64,000 nucleotides of DNA, taken from positions 62,001 to 126,000 of the forward strand of contig CAMDED010000004.1 in NCBI GenBank assembly GCA_945893365.1, given 5' to 3'. Made by a program: the position numbers and the translations under genes. The notes below the pieces were generated by a model. The model was given only the letters and a program-made list of their open reading frames with translations, ran no database searches and was not told the DNA's origin. Numbering within the stretch: the stretch's first letter is position 1; each line of letters begins with the position of its first letter. Positions 36,073 to 45,916 of this stretch are shown here, piece by piece. Source of the DNA: Candidatus Sulfopaludibacter sp. SbA3. GTDB lineage: Bacteria > Acidobacteriota > Terriglobia > Bryobacterales > Bryobacteraceae.

Positions 36073-36912
36073 CTACTCGCCCTTGAATTTGAACTCGATC
36101 GCCTGGCTTGCGGAGGCGGCCAGCGTGACCTTTTGTTCCAGCGTGCCGTACTTCTCCTGCCACGCCTCGATCGTGTATTCACCCGGCGGCAGGCCCTTCA
36201 GCTCGAATACGCCCTGCTCGCCGGTCACGGCAAAGTAAGGGTGATCCACGACTCCGATGTAGCTCCTCATCCACGCATGGACATTGCATTTCACCGGAAT
36301 CATGACTTCCGGCCGCGCGAACTCCCGCTCGAGACCTGGAGCCTGCGGCGGTTGCTGCTGGTTCCACTCCCGGTTGTCCTTCGGCATCGGATGAATGTTG
36401 TGCGACACCGGATCGCTATTCGACACCGATAGCGTCTGTCCCACCCGAATGCCCAGCACGCGCGGCTGGAACGTGCAGCCGCGCTGATCGATCTTCACCG
36501 GTTCCTTCGCCGCTTCGAACGTCTTGCCTTCCAGCCCGGACTTCACGTACACGAAAGCGTACGCCAATCCGCCATCTGCGCCGGCCACCACGCTCTCTTC
36601 GTACACCGCGCCCTTGTGCAGGCGTCTGCATTCGGCCTCTTCGGACATGTTGATCGACTTCTTCGCGGGGCGCTTCCCGTCAAGCTTCACCTTGCCGGTA
36701 ACCGTCGCCGCCGTTGCCGGGTCGATCTTCGTTACGGCCGGCGCCGCCTTCTCCTCGGGCTTCGAGGCGGCAGTCTCAGTCTTCTTCTCGCCGCTGCACC
36801 CGGCGGCCGCAAGGGCCGCCAGAACGCAAATTGTAATCAACGAAAGTCTCGCCGCCGAGCCTTTCGCCGCACGGTTTTTCCGTGCCACAGTTATTAACGC
36901 CCCGGTTCTCAT
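36073..36912 (-). CDS. Cupredoxin-like lipoprotein with carboxypeptidase regulatory domain
   Basis: A 279-residue protein with a lipobox (LAAAGC, lipidated Cys39). A cupredoxin-like domain shows possible copper ligands H171 and H174 (SHNIHPM) and C209, H212 and M215 (KCNVHAWM). A short CarboxypepD_reg-type beta-sandwich follows (FELKGLPPGEYTIEAW). It is probably an outer or periplasmic-facing electron carrier. Its start overlaps the stop of the di-haem peroxidase gene by 4 bases, so the two are co-translated and may be redox partners (inference). Confidence 0.8.
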   Translation of the reverse strand: MRTGALITVARKNRAAKGSAARLSLITICVLAALAAAGCSGEKKTETAASKPEEKAAPAVTKIDPATAATVTGKVKLDGKRPAKKSINMSEEAECRRLHKGAVYEESVVAGADGGLAYAFVYVKSGLEGKTFEAAKEPVKIDQRGCTFQPRVLGIRVGQTLSVSNSDPVSHNIHPMPKDNREWNQQQPPQAPGLEREFARPEVMIPVKCNVHAWMRSYIGVVDHPYFAVTGEQGVFELKGLPPGEYTIEAWQEKYGTLEQKVTLAASASQAIEFKFKGE

Positions 36913-37985
36913 TGCACCGGCCCCACGTTCGAGGGAAGTTCGCCCGTCAGGGATTCGAGGAACGTCACCAGGTCCGCCCGCTCCTGCTTCGTCAGGTGGT
37001 CGAGCGACTTGATCTCTTTGTCGCGATTCGGATTCGAGTTTCCGCCGCCGACGTAGAAGTCCACCACATCCTTCAACGTCTTCAGGCTGCCGTCGTGCAT
37101 GTAAGGCGCGGTCTGCGCGATGTCGCGCAGCATCGAGGTTCTGAAGGCGCCCCGGTCGGCCTCCTGGTTGGTGACCGCGAAGCGGCCAAGGTCCGTCAAT
37201 TCGCCTTTGGCGTCCATTCCCGCGCCGAGGTTGTGGAACTTGTTATCCGTAAACAGGGCGTCCTTCTCACCGACCGAGTGGCACACTGCGCAGTTGCCCT
37301 TTTTCGCGTCCCGGAAAACGGCGAGGCCGCGGATAGCCCCCGCGCTCAACGCCTTCTTGTCGCCGCCGTACAAGTAGCGGTCGAACGGAGAATTGCCGCT
37401 CAGCACGGTTCGCTCGAACGACGCCATCGCCATTGAGGCCTTTTCGTATGTAATCGGCCCCGGTCCGAAAGCCTTATCGAACTCGGCCCTGTAAACCGGG
37501 TCGGCGCTTAGCTTCTTTTCCACGTCCGGGGCGTTGTGCGCCATCTCCACGGGATTCCCCATCGGACCTTCCGCCTGTTTTTCAAGACTTGGCGCGCGGC
37601 CATCCCAAAACTGCAACGTGCTGTAGGCCGAATTGATCACGGTCGGAGCATTCCGGCCACCTTTTTTACCTCCGACGCCGTCCGAGAATTGCTTGGCGTC
37701 GGCAAAGCCGAACTTCGGATCGTGGCACGACGCGCATGAGATCGTGGCGTCCACGGAGATCCGTTTGTCGTAGAAGAGTTTGCGGCCGAGGGCGATTGTC
37801 TCGGCAGTCGGTGGATTCCCGGCCGGAACTGGTACGGGCGGCAATCCGAGCGGAGCCTTGATCTCAACAACCGCGCCTAGCGGTTTCGGCGTGGCCTCGG
37901 CGGCTGGATATTCAGGCTTTTTGGTCGAGCAGGATGTGAAAATGGCGGCGGCCATGAGAGCCGCCGAAAGAATAATGGTACGCAT
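36909..37985 (-). CDS. Di-haem cytochrome c peroxidase (CcpA/MauG family)
   Basis: A 358-residue protein from ATG 37985 (MRTIILSAALMAAAIFTSC), with a lipoprotein-type signal and Cys19. Haem c motifs CASCH at 84-88 and CAVCH at 232-236 sit in the usual CCP spacing. Family segments LGRKLFYDKRIS, GGRNAPTVINSAY, FWDGRAPSLEKQ and TAPYMHDGSLKTLKDVVDFY are complete. It reduces H2O2 in the periplasm, or acts as a MauG-like oxidant. It is transcribed before the cupredoxin lipoprotein with which it overlaps. Confidence 0.88.
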   Translation of the reverse strand: MRTIILSAALMAAAIFTSCSTKKPEYPAAEATPKPLGAVVEIKAPLGLPPVPVPAGNPPTAETIALGRKLFYDKRISVDATISCASCHDPKFGFADAKQFSDGVGGKKGGRNAPTVINSAYSTLQFWDGRAPSLEKQAEGPMGNPVEMAHNAPDVEKKLSADPVYRAEFDKAFGPGPITYEKASMAMASFERTVLSGNSPFDRYLYGGDKKALSAGAIRGLAVFRDAKKGNCAVCHSVGEKDALFTDNKFHNLGAGMDAKGELTDLGRFAVTNQEADRGAFRTSMLRDIAQTAPYMHDGSLKTLKDVVDFYVGGGNSNPNRDKEIKSLDHLTKQERADLVTFLESLTGELPSNVGPVQ

Positions 37986-38262
37986 AACTATATCATAACT
38001 TTTCCAGTGGGAATTTTCCCTTGTTAACAACTTTTGGAAGATCTTTTCCCGAATTGTTTGAGCCACTTGCGCGCAGTTAACAACCTCTCTCACTCCTGGC
38101 CGTGCTATGTGTATGTCTGGCAAGGGATCGGATGCTATCCCGGAGACCTCGCACTCGCGGCCATCGATAGGACAAAAGTTTACTCTCTGCGTCACCCCCA
38201 TCCCAACTCATAGAAAACAAGATGGTTTTCCGGTCGCGTACTTGGAGCCGATTTGAAACAGG

Positions 38263-38556
38263 TTGGACCTTAGATGCGGCCGCGAAGAACGATATCCGAG
38301 CCAACGTCCCAGCAACGCTCGGCGCGGACGGAAATACCCAGCCTCTCTTCGCTCTCTGTTCGCCTTCTCCCAGACGCTTTTCCACAACGGGCAGGCGACC
38401 TCGCTCGCGCAGGTGATGGACAAGGTGACCCATTGCAGCGCCGAATCAGCCGCGTGGACGGGCTTACGGACCCGGAGCGGCGCAGGCGGCCGATCGGGTT
38501 CCTCTTATCGATTGATGGGGCCAGGGCGCCGGTGTACTCCGCGGCAACTGCCGTGA
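38263..38556 (+). pseudogene. Cytochrome/peroxidase-like C-terminal remnant
   Basis: Two frames encode the tail of a di-haem-type protein. The first gives NDIRANVPATLGADGNTQP and LFHNGQATSLAQVMDKVTH. The second gives DGLTDPERRRRPIGFLLSIDGARAPVY. The HNG-x-ATSL-x-x-V segment is the usual region before the C-terminus of CCP-like proteins. The rest of the gene, including the haem motifs, is absent. It is upstream of a giant receptor gene, on the same strand. Confidence 0.45.
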
Positions 38557-38732
38557 CTTCCGCCTTCTCACGTTTGAGGGACTCGCGCACAACGGCCGCA
38601 CGGCAGCGGCCCGGTCCGCCGGGTTCCTCTTTCCTTTGGCGTAGTGCCTGCGGCCTGTGCGCTCCGAGGGGTGGAGAAGTCGCGCTTTTTCCATGCACCG
38701 CTTTTTCCCGGGCCGACGCCGGACTCCGCGTC

Positions 38733-38762
38733 CTGACAGCCCGGCCCTTCCGGTGATATCAT
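38733..38762 (+). promoter_or_regulatory. Sigma70-like promoter for the receptor at 38773
   Basis: A -35 box CTGACA (38733-38738), 18-base spacer and -10 box TATCAT (38757-38762). Transcription would begin near 38769, just before ATG 38773. This favours 38773 over ATG 38761 as the start and implies an almost leaderless mRNA. Confidence 0.5.
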
Positions 38763-38772
38763 GCCCCCAACT

Positions 38773-41700
38773 ATGCTTCGAATCCTTGCGACCGTTCTTC
38801 TCTGCTTCGCACCGCTCGCCGCGCAGGTGGCGACCGGCAATCTGACGGTACTCGTTGAAGACTCTTCCGGCGCCGCGATGACCGGCGCTTCGGTGACGGT
38901 TACCAACACCGACACGGGGATCGCCCGCGCGGGCGCCACGAACGACCGCGGCGAATTTCTCGCTCCGTTTCTGCCCGCCGGCACTTACACGGTTGGCGTC
39001 GAGCATCCCGGCTTCAAGAAGAATTCCACGTCGGGCCTGCAGTTGCGCGTCGACCAGAGCGCAACCGCGCGCGTCGCGATGCAGCCAGGCGAGGTTCGCG
39101 AAACGGTTCAGGTCACCGACGTGACGCCGCTACTCGATGCCGAGACATCGTCGCTTGGACAGGTGGTGGAGAACAAGAAAATTCTCGATCTGCCGCTGAA
39201 TGGAAGAAACGCGTTCGGTCTCGGCCTGCTGGCCGGAAACACGACGCCCATGTTCGGCATCGGATCGAACCTGCCCTTCATCGCGGGCGGCGGGCGCTAC
39301 ACTTCGACCGAAGTGCTGCTCGACGGCGTGGACAACAACACCGTCGTCAATGGAGGCGCCGTGGGACGCAACGGTCTCGCCTACTCGCCGTCCGTCGACG
39401 CCGTGCAGGAGTTCAAAGTCAAGACCAGCACATTCGCCGCGGAGTTCGGGCGCGCGGCGGGCGCGGTGATGAACGCCACCATCAAATCCGGCTCGAACCT
39501 GCTGCACGGCTCGCTGTTTGAGTTTCTCCGCAACGACAAGTTCGACGCCAACAACTTCATCACAAACTCCGCGGGTCTATCGAAGCCGAAGTTCCGCCAG
39601 AATCAGTTCGGCGGCTCGCTCGGCGGCCCCATCATCAGGCAGAAGACGTTTTTCTTTCTCGATTACCAAGGCACGCGCCAGCGCACGGCGGCGGGCACGA
39701 GCATCGGCGCCGTGCCTACCGCCCCTCTACGCTCGGGCGACCTGGCCACGCTGCGCACTCCCATTTTCGATCCGCTGCAGCGCCGCATCGGACCGGCGGG
39801 GACTGTGATTTCGACGCCTTTCCCCAACGCGCAGATTCCGGCGGATCGCATCAATCGAACGTCCGCGGCTATCATGGGCCAAGTGCCGCTGCCGAATTTC
39901 GGCAACCCTGGCGACCTCTCGCGTAACTATTTCCAGGGCTTTCCGCGGCGGTTTAACGGAGACCAGTTCGACGTGCGGGTAGATCATCAGCTGACGCCGA
40001 AGAATTCGCTTTTCGGACGCTTCTCGTTCGGCAACCAGGTCCGGCCGACGCCCGGCCGCTTCCCCGGCTTCATCGGGGGCGGAACCAACAGCGTCGACTT
40101 CACCCGCCAGGCCGCGTTCAACGACACGCATATTTTCCGTCCCACGGTGGTCAACGAATTTCGCGCCGGCTACACGCGGCACAACGGCAGCATCATCGGC
40201 GACGCCGTGAAAGGCGTGGAGTTCGCGAAGAGCGCGGGACTCGCTCTTTTCCCGTTCCCGCTGCTCGGCTTCCCCAACATTCAATTCTTCTTCTCGGGGC
40301 AGGGAACCGGCTCCACGCAGTTCGATCCGTGGGGGGGCGGCGACAGCAACCTGAACTTCGAAAACCGTTTCCATGTCGCGGATTCCTTAAACGTCACGCA
40401 CGGCAGGCACACCTTCAAGATGGGCGCCGACGTGCGGCGGATGCGCTTTGAAACTCTCAAAGGCACGCCGTTTCACGGCCAATATGTGTTCGGCTCTATC
40501 TTCACTACAAGCTCCGATTCGCCCGGCTCGGGCGCGCCGATCGCGGACTACCTGCTTGGGTATCCGTCGCTGCTGCAGGGCACGCAGATGCTCGACTGGG
40601 GCCGCCAGCGGGAAATCTACTTCGGCACGTATTTTCAGGACGATTGGAAAGTGACGTCGCGTCTGACTCTGAACCTTGGCGGGCGCTACGACCTGTTCAC
40701 GCAGCCGGTGGACGCGCGCGATCGCGGTGGTCTGTTCGATATCGCGAGCGGCCAGTTCGTCGTGCCCGGCCAGAACGGCTTCTCGCGCGCGATCGTCGAC
40801 GGCGATCACAACAACTTCGCCCCGCGCGTGGGCATGGCCTATCAATGGAACCGCAAGCTGGTGATTCGCGGCGGCTATGGAATCTTCATCGGCCAGAGGG
40901 ACGTCAACCAGGAGGTGACGCAGTTCTCCGGCAACAATCCGAACACGCCCACATTTTCCATTCCCGAGACGAGCGCGACGCGAACGGTGCTGCCGCCATT
41001 CACCCTGAACACGCCGATTCCGGCCGGTCCGTCCGAGACGTCGCTCAAGAGCTTCAGCGCGAGCAATGCGTTGGCCCGCACGATCCGGACCGCGGCCTTC
41101 CACGACGCGCGGATGCCCATGCTGCACCAGTTCAATCTGAGCATCCAGTTCGAGCCTTTCACGAGCTGGCTTTTCGAAACGTCCTATAGCGGCGCGCGCG
41201 GAACGGATCTTTACTCGCTGTTCGTCAACGTGAATCAGCTTCCGTTTCAGGCCGCCATTGACGGACGCAATCAGCAGAGCGACCGTCCGTATCCGAACAT
41301 CAACGGCGCGGTCATCCCGACGTACTCAAACGCTTCGTCGAACTACAACGCCTTCAACGTGAAGGTGGAGAAGCGCTACTCGCACGGCATGAACTTCCTG
41401 TTCAATTACACGGTGCAGAAAAATTTGGAAGACAAGGGCGCGGGGCCGGGCGCGTTCACCCAGAACGGCGGCACGAGCATCACGCTTGACGCGTACAACC
41501 TGTCGCGCGAGCGGGGGCCGGCGCCGATCGACGTTTCCCAGGTCCTCGTGATGAGCTACGGCTACGAGCTGCCATGGGGGCCGGGACGTCCGTGGCTCAA
41601 CCAGGGCGTGGTCTCGAAGGTGCTGGGGGGCTGGCAGATTAACGGTATCAGCTATCTGCGGGGAGGATTCCCGACGGACATCCGGACTAACCGCCTGCCG

Positions 41701-42147
41701 CCGATTTTCAACACGTTCAACGTGCCGGACAGGGTCGCGGGGCAGCCCGTGCAGGTCCCGAAGGATCAGCGCGGTCCGGACAGCTTCTTCAATCCGGCGG
41801 CATTCCGCGTGCCTGGGACTACGCCATCGAGGACCGGCGCTCCGATTCAGTTGTACGGCGATTCGGCGCGCCGCGTCGCGCGGGGTCCAGGCTCGATCAA
41901 CCATGATTTCTCGATTTTCAAGGAAGCGGTGGTTCGCGAGCGCTTCCGCGTGCAGTACCGGGCGGAGTTCTTCAACCTGTTCAATACGCCGACGTTTTTC
42001 CTGCCGTCGTCAAACAGCCCGAGCATGACGTGCATTGGACGGACTCCGGGGTCGGCGTGCAACGACAACAATCCGCAGTTCGGCAAGCTCCTCGATTCGA
42101 CGACGACCGGGCGGCAGATTCAGTTCGGACTGAAACTGGTGTTCTGA
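38773..42147 (+). CDS. TonB-receptor-like outer membrane protein with carboxypeptidase regulatory domain
   Basis: About 1,124 residues from ATG 38773 (ATG 38761 is in frame but lies within the -10 box). A signal peptide (LRILATVLLCFAPLAAQ), CarboxypepD_reg domain (LTVLVEDSSGAAMTGASVTVTN), a plug-like segment with LPLNGRNAFGLGLL, and a barrel ending IQFGLKLVF. It is probably a TonB-dependent importer for oligosaccharide or peptide substrates. It is a single transcription unit with a recognisable promoter. The next receptor gene follows after about 500 bases containing a transporter remnant. Confidence 0.87.
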   Translation: MLRILATVLLCFAPLAAQVATGNLTVLVEDSSGAAMTGASVTVTNTDTGIARAGATNDRGEFLAPFLPAGTYTVGVEHPGFKKNSTSGLQLRVDQSATARVAMQPGEVRETVQVTDVTPLLDAETSSLGQVVENKKILDLPLNGRNAFGLGLLAGNTTPMFGIGSNLPFIAGGGRYTSTEVLLDGVDNNTVVNGGAVGRNGLAYSPSVDAVQEFKVKTSTFAAEFGRAAGAVMNATIKSGSNLLHGSLFEFLRNDKFDANNFITNSAGLSKPKFRQNQFGGSLGGPIIRQKTFFFLDYQGTRQRTAAGTSIGAVPTAPLRSGDLATLRTPIFDPLQRRIGPAGTVISTPFPNAQIPADRINRTSAAIMGQVPLPNFGNPGDLSRNYFQGFPRRFNGDQFDVRVDHQLTPKNSLFGRFSFGNQVRPTPGRFPGFIGGGTNSVDFTRQAAFNDTHIFRPTVVNEFRAGYTRHNGSIIGDAVKGVEFAKSAGLALFPFPLLGFPNIQFFFSGQGTGSTQFDPWGGGDSNLNFENRFHVADSLNVTHGRHTFKMGADVRRMRFETLKGTPFHGQYVFGSIFTTSSDSPGSGAPIADYLLGYPSLLQGTQMLDWGRQREIYFGTYFQDDWKVTSRLTLNLGGRYDLFTQPVDARDRGGLFDIASGQFVVPGQNGFSRAIVDGDHNNFAPRVGMAYQWNRKLVIRGGYGIFIGQRDVNQEVTQFSGNNPNTPTFSIPETSATRTVLPPFTLNTPIPAGPSETSLKSFSASNALARTIRTAAFHDARMPMLHQFNLSIQFEPFTSWLFETSYSGARGTDLYSLFVNVNQLPFQAAIDGRNQQSDRPYPNINGAVIPTYSNASSNYNAFNVKVEKRYSHGMNFLFNYTVQKNLEDKGAGPGAFTQNGGTSITLDAYNLSRERGPAPIDVSQVLVMSYGYELPWGPGRPWLNQGVVSKVLGGWQINGISYLRGGFPTDIRTNRLPPIFNTFNVPDRVAGQPVQVPKDQRGPDSFFNPAAFRVPGTTPSRTGAPIQLYGDSARRVARGPGSINHDFSIFKEAVVRERFRVQYRAEFFNLFNTPTFFLPSSNSPSMTCIGRTPGSACNDNNPQFGKLLDSTTTGRQIQFGLKLVF

Positions 42148-42258
42148 AGGGAGAGGATTGGGGAGTTAGTTGGCGGACCTTCGAAATTCCCCGAAGGATC
42201 CGTAGATCGAAACGGATGCCGTGCCTGCTGGCAAGGGGACGCATTCCAGCCGGAGGCG

Positions 42259-42559
42259 ATGAGGGACGTTCCCTGGATCACCTACGCAGTGATGGCCGCG
42301 GTAGTTGTGATTCCGCTTGCGTGCCGTATCATCGAGCGCACGCTGGAACTCGCGTCCTGGGCGATGGTGGCTTTCATTTTCGTTTTTCTTGAGGTGGCGA
42401 AGGTTCTGTTCGTGCCGGCGGCGCATGGTGGACGACGACGCACGGTTTCTTGAAGTTCGGCAATCTGCCGGCTGGCACGGACTGGGTCGCGCTGGCGATG
42501 CCCGCGGCGACTGTGGCGACTGCCGGTTCCGGCTTGACCGCCCGCCTTGGTGTATAATG
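42259..42559 (+). pseudogene. Nramp-like transporter remnant
   Basis: Two frames give ITYAVMAAVVVIPLACRIIERTLE plus ASWAMVAFIFVFLEVAKVLF, then after a shift near 42425 HGFLKFGNLPAGTDWVALAM and a stop at 42557. The pattern of long hydrophobic helices with this loop resembles a middle segment of Acidobacterial Nramp-type metal transporters. Both ends of the gene are missing. The family call is by recollection and is moderate at best. Confidence 0.4.
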
Positions 42560-42560
42560 C
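42534..42560 (+). promoter_or_regulatory. Sigma70-like promoter for the receptor at 42653
   Basis: TTGACC (42534-42539), 15-base spacer, TATAAT (42555-42560), about 90 bases before ATG 42653. The boxes are close to consensus although the spacer is short. It lies in the 3' end of the transporter remnant, so the 5' leader of the receptor mRNA starts in relic sequence. AAGGGAG at 42641-42647 is a good ribosome binding site. Confidence 0.55.
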
Positions 42561-42652
42561 TCGGGTCCGGGAACTCAATGGAATCTCCGCTACTAATTGG
42601 CGAGGGAAGGTGCTGGAAAGGCCACTCTAATAAACGGGAAAAGGGAGTAATT

Positions 42653-45600
42653 ATGAGAACGTTGAAGTGTAAGCGAGTCGCGAGATTAGCATTGCTTCTC
42701 GGTTTTTGGCTTCCCTGCGCGCCGGTTCATGCCCAGCGAGACACGGGAACCATTTTGGGCGCGGTTCTCGACGCCAGCGGCTCGGGCGTCCCAGGGGCCG
42801 CGGTTACGGTCACCAATGTGCTGACTAACGTAAAGGTCACCGTCAGTGCGGACGCCAGTGGAGATTACATCGCTTCACCACTTCGGATCGGAACATACCG
42901 GGTAGAGACGGAAACAACCGGGTTCAAAAAGACGGTGCAGGACGGCATAGTGCTTCGTGTCCAGGACCGGCTGCGCATCGACCTGCACCTCGAGGTGGGC
43001 GCAGTGACTGAGCGGGTCGAGGTGACCGCGGTGGAGACCCTGCTTCAGACGCAAACCAGCTCCCTAGGCCAAGTTTTCGAAACGAAACAAGTTCATGATC
43101 TTCCGCTGAACGGCCGCAGCTATATCCAGTTGATCACTCTGACCGCGGGCGCCTTTGTGCCTCAAAAAATGAATACGATTTGGCCCGACGCGTTTGTGGC
43201 AATAAACGGCAACCGCGCCCACGAGAACACGTATCTCCTGGATGGAGTGAACAACAACACCAGCGACAATAACAATCCGGCGATCATTCCGCCTCCCGAC
43301 GCCATCGCGGAATTCAAGGTGTCGACTAATTCATTGGCGGCCGAGTTCGGACGCGCGGCCGGCGGCGCTATCAACGTGGTCATCAAGTCGGGAACCAATC
43401 AGATGCATGGCAACCTTTTCGCATTTCATCGCAATAACTCCCTGGATGCCAATGCTTTCTTTAACTCCGGGCGGCCAAAACCTCATTTTCGCCAAAACCA
43501 GTTCGGAGGCACTTTTGGAGGGCCCATCGTGGCGAATCGGACCTTCTTCTTTATGGATTACCAGCGCACGGCCATCCGGCAAGGGCGAGCCGACGTGGCG
43601 ACGGTGCCGAACCCGGATGAGAAGATAGGGGACTTCTCCCGAGTAGCCAATCTGATCTTCGATCCTCTCACTTCGCGGCCCAACCCGGCCGGCACTGGTT
43701 TTATCCGCGACCCGTTTGCAGGCAACCTCATTCCCGATGCTCGCATCAGCCCCATTGCCAAGAAGGTGACGGCCCTCTTTCCGGCCCCAAATGTCCCGGG
43801 AGTCCGGGTGAACAACTTCGTTGGGAATTCTCCTTTGCGCACCGACATCCACGAATTCGACGTCCGGGTGGACCATCAACAATCCGCCCAGGATAGCTTC
43901 TTTGCAAGGGCCAGTGCGGTGTTTAGGGAAACTCTCAACCCCGGCCCGCTTTGGACTCCTGCAACTCCGTCGGGCGGCGGAAGCCGTACCCCGGGCGGTC
44001 TTACCCCCGGACGCGGCGCCGCGGCCGGTTACACGCATATCTTTTCTCCACGGCTGGTCAACGAGTTCCGCGCCGGTTTCGCCCGCCTGTACTGGTCCCT
44101 GAATGTGTGGGATCCGTCCATATTTGGGGGCGCGCTTCTGGGGATTCCGGGGATTCCTCCGACAAGCGCCGGGTGGCCCGCCTTCGGTGTCACCGGATGG
44201 ACGAGTTGGGGGGACGCCGGGCCGAATACACGGGGCAAGACCGTATTCCACTACTTTGACAATCTCTCCTATACCCGGGGCAAACACAGCTTGAAAACAG
44301 GTGTAGAGACCCGGTTCGTCCAGTTCAATCTCAACCAGGGCGGGGGCGCGCGTGGCAACTTTAGTTTCAACGGCGTGTTTACCCAGCAGCCGTTTTCACC
44401 GGCCGGCACCGGCTCCGGTCCCGCGGACCTTCTCCTCGGCTATGCCAACACCGCCAGCATCGCCGTCAGCACGGGGACTGGCGAACGCATCCGGACCTTG
44501 AGCGGATTCCTTATGGACGATTGGAAAGCGACCAACCGTCTCACGCTCAACGTGGGTGTTCGTTATGACCTTGTCACGCCGCCCTTCGAGGTGCGGGACC
44601 GGGAGCGTTCGTTTGATTTGAACAAGGGCGAGCTTGTCTTTGCCAAGCCAGGCTCATGGCGCAACCGCGGATTCAACGACCTCAAGAAAAACGCTTTCGC
44701 CCCCCGAGTCGGATTCGCCTACACGCTGACGCCTAAAACGGTGGTCCGCTCCGCCTACGGTATTTTTTGGGCCTATGAAGATAACTTATCCGGCCTCGGC
44801 GCCGGCGGTTTCCCTTGGGCAATCAGTGCCGTCTACCCCAGCGACCAGATCAACCCGTCCTCCGCCATCAGCCTGGATAGAGGCGTGCCTCCCAACTGGC
44901 TCCAATTCTCTCCCACAGCCCCGCCTAACTTGGGAGTACGGGGCATTGACCTTTTCAAACCTGCCTACATACAGCAATGGAACTTCACTTTGGAACGCGA
45001 GATAGGATCCACTCTGCTGGGAGCTTCCTATGTGGGAAACAAAGGCACCAAGCTGGCGCGGTATTTGCAGCGTAATCAACCGCTTCCGGGGCCGGGATTA
45101 ATAACTACCCGGCGTCCCTACCAAGGGTACGGCAACGTATCCATGGTCGAAAGCTCAGGGAACTCCATTTATCACGGATTGCTGCTAAAAGCGGAAAAGC
45201 GCTTTTCCAAAGGGCTGAGCTTCCTCGCGTCGTATACATTTTCCAAAGCGATTGAAGATTCCGGCTCGCCGGCTCTCGACAGCACTTCCGCGGGCTCCGA
45301 CCAGCCTCAGGATCCCCGCAACCTACACGCGGAGCGGGGCCTGAGTCCCCACGACGTACGCAATCGTTTTATCTTTAGCTACACTTACGAACTTCCCTTT
45401 GGGAAAGGCAGGGCGCTTCTGTCAAACGTGCCTAAGCTGGCGGACGCCGTCTTAGGCGGCTGGCAGGTCAACGGTATTACCGTGTTGCAAAGCGGACGGC
45501 ACGAGACGATCGGCGTTAGCTTCGATGCCTCTAACACAGGTTCCTCCAACTATCGGGCCAACGCTTTAAGAAATCCCCACCTGCCGGGTTCCGAACGGAC

Positions 45601-45916
45601 TTTGAGCCGATTCATCGACACTTCGGCGTTCGCAGTGCCGGACCCCTATACATACGGGAACGCCGGAAGAAACACTGTCGAAGGTCCCGGTCAGGTAAAT
45701 TTTGACTTCTCGCTGTTTAAGAATTTCCGGTTGAGGGAGCGCAGGGGACACTTTACCGACAATGAAATCCAATTTCGGGCGGAGTTCTTTAACTTGTTCA
45801 ACACACCCCAGTTTCAGATTCCGAACCGGCTTGCCGGCACGCCGCAATTTGGGTCGATTACCGACGTAGTCAACTACGCGCGGCAGATTCAGCTTGCGTT
45901 GAAGTTTAGGTTCTAA
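42653..45916 (+). CDS. TonB-receptor-like outer membrane protein with carboxypeptidase regulatory domain
   Basis: 1,087 residues from ATG 42653, preceded by a strong ribosome binding site. Signal peptide (ARLALLLGFWLPCAPVHAQ), CarboxypepD_reg domain (GTILGAVLDASGSGVPGAAVTV), plug-like segment with LPLNGRSYIQLITLTAG and LLDGVNNNT, and a barrel ending IQLALKFRF. Its codon choice is slightly less G/C-biased than the receptor upstream (38773), so the two are not a recent tandem duplicate. A perfect palindrome with the CAAGCGCTTG core lies about 95 bases after its stop. Confidence 0.87.
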   Translation: MRTLKCKRVARLALLLGFWLPCAPVHAQRDTGTILGAVLDASGSGVPGAAVTVTNVLTNVKVTVSADASGDYIASPLRIGTYRVETETTGFKKTVQDGIVLRVQDRLRIDLHLEVGAVTERVEVTAVETLLQTQTSSLGQVFETKQVHDLPLNGRSYIQLITLTAGAFVPQKMNTIWPDAFVAINGNRAHENTYLLDGVNNNTSDNNNPAIIPPPDAIAEFKVSTNSLAAEFGRAAGGAINVVIKSGTNQMHGNLFAFHRNNSLDANAFFNSGRPKPHFRQNQFGGTFGGPIVANRTFFFMDYQRTAIRQGRADVATVPNPDEKIGDFSRVANLIFDPLTSRPNPAGTGFIRDPFAGNLIPDARISPIAKKVTALFPAPNVPGVRVNNFVGNSPLRTDIHEFDVRVDHQQSAQDSFFARASAVFRETLNPGPLWTPATPSGGGSRTPGGLTPGRGAAAGYTHIFSPRLVNEFRAGFARLYWSLNVWDPSIFGGALLGIPGIPPTSAGWPAFGVTGWTSWGDAGPNTRGKTVFHYFDNLSYTRGKHSLKTGVETRFVQFNLNQGGGARGNFSFNGVFTQQPFSPAGTGSGPADLLLGYANTASIAVSTGTGERIRTLSGFLMDDWKATNRLTLNVGVRYDLVTPPFEVRDRERSFDLNKGELVFAKPGSWRNRGFNDLKKNAFAPRVGFAYTLTPKTVVRSAYGIFWAYEDNLSGLGAGGFPWAISAVYPSDQINPSSAISLDRGVPPNWLQFSPTAPPNLGVRGIDLFKPAYIQQWNFTLEREIGSTLLGASYVGNKGTKLARYLQRNQPLPGPGLITTRRPYQGYGNVSMVESSGNSIYHGLLLKAEKRFSKGLSFLASYTFSKAIEDSGSPALDSTSAGSDQPQDPRNLHAERGLSPHDVRNRFIFSYTYELPFGKGRALLSNVPKLADAVLGGWQVNGITVLQSGRHETIGVSFDASNTGSSNYRANALRNPHLPGSERTLSRFIDTSAFAVPDPYTYGNAGRNTVEGPGQVNFDFSLFKNFRLRERRGHFTDNEIQFRAEFFNLFNTPQFQIPNRLAGTPQFGSITDVVNYARQIQLALKFRF

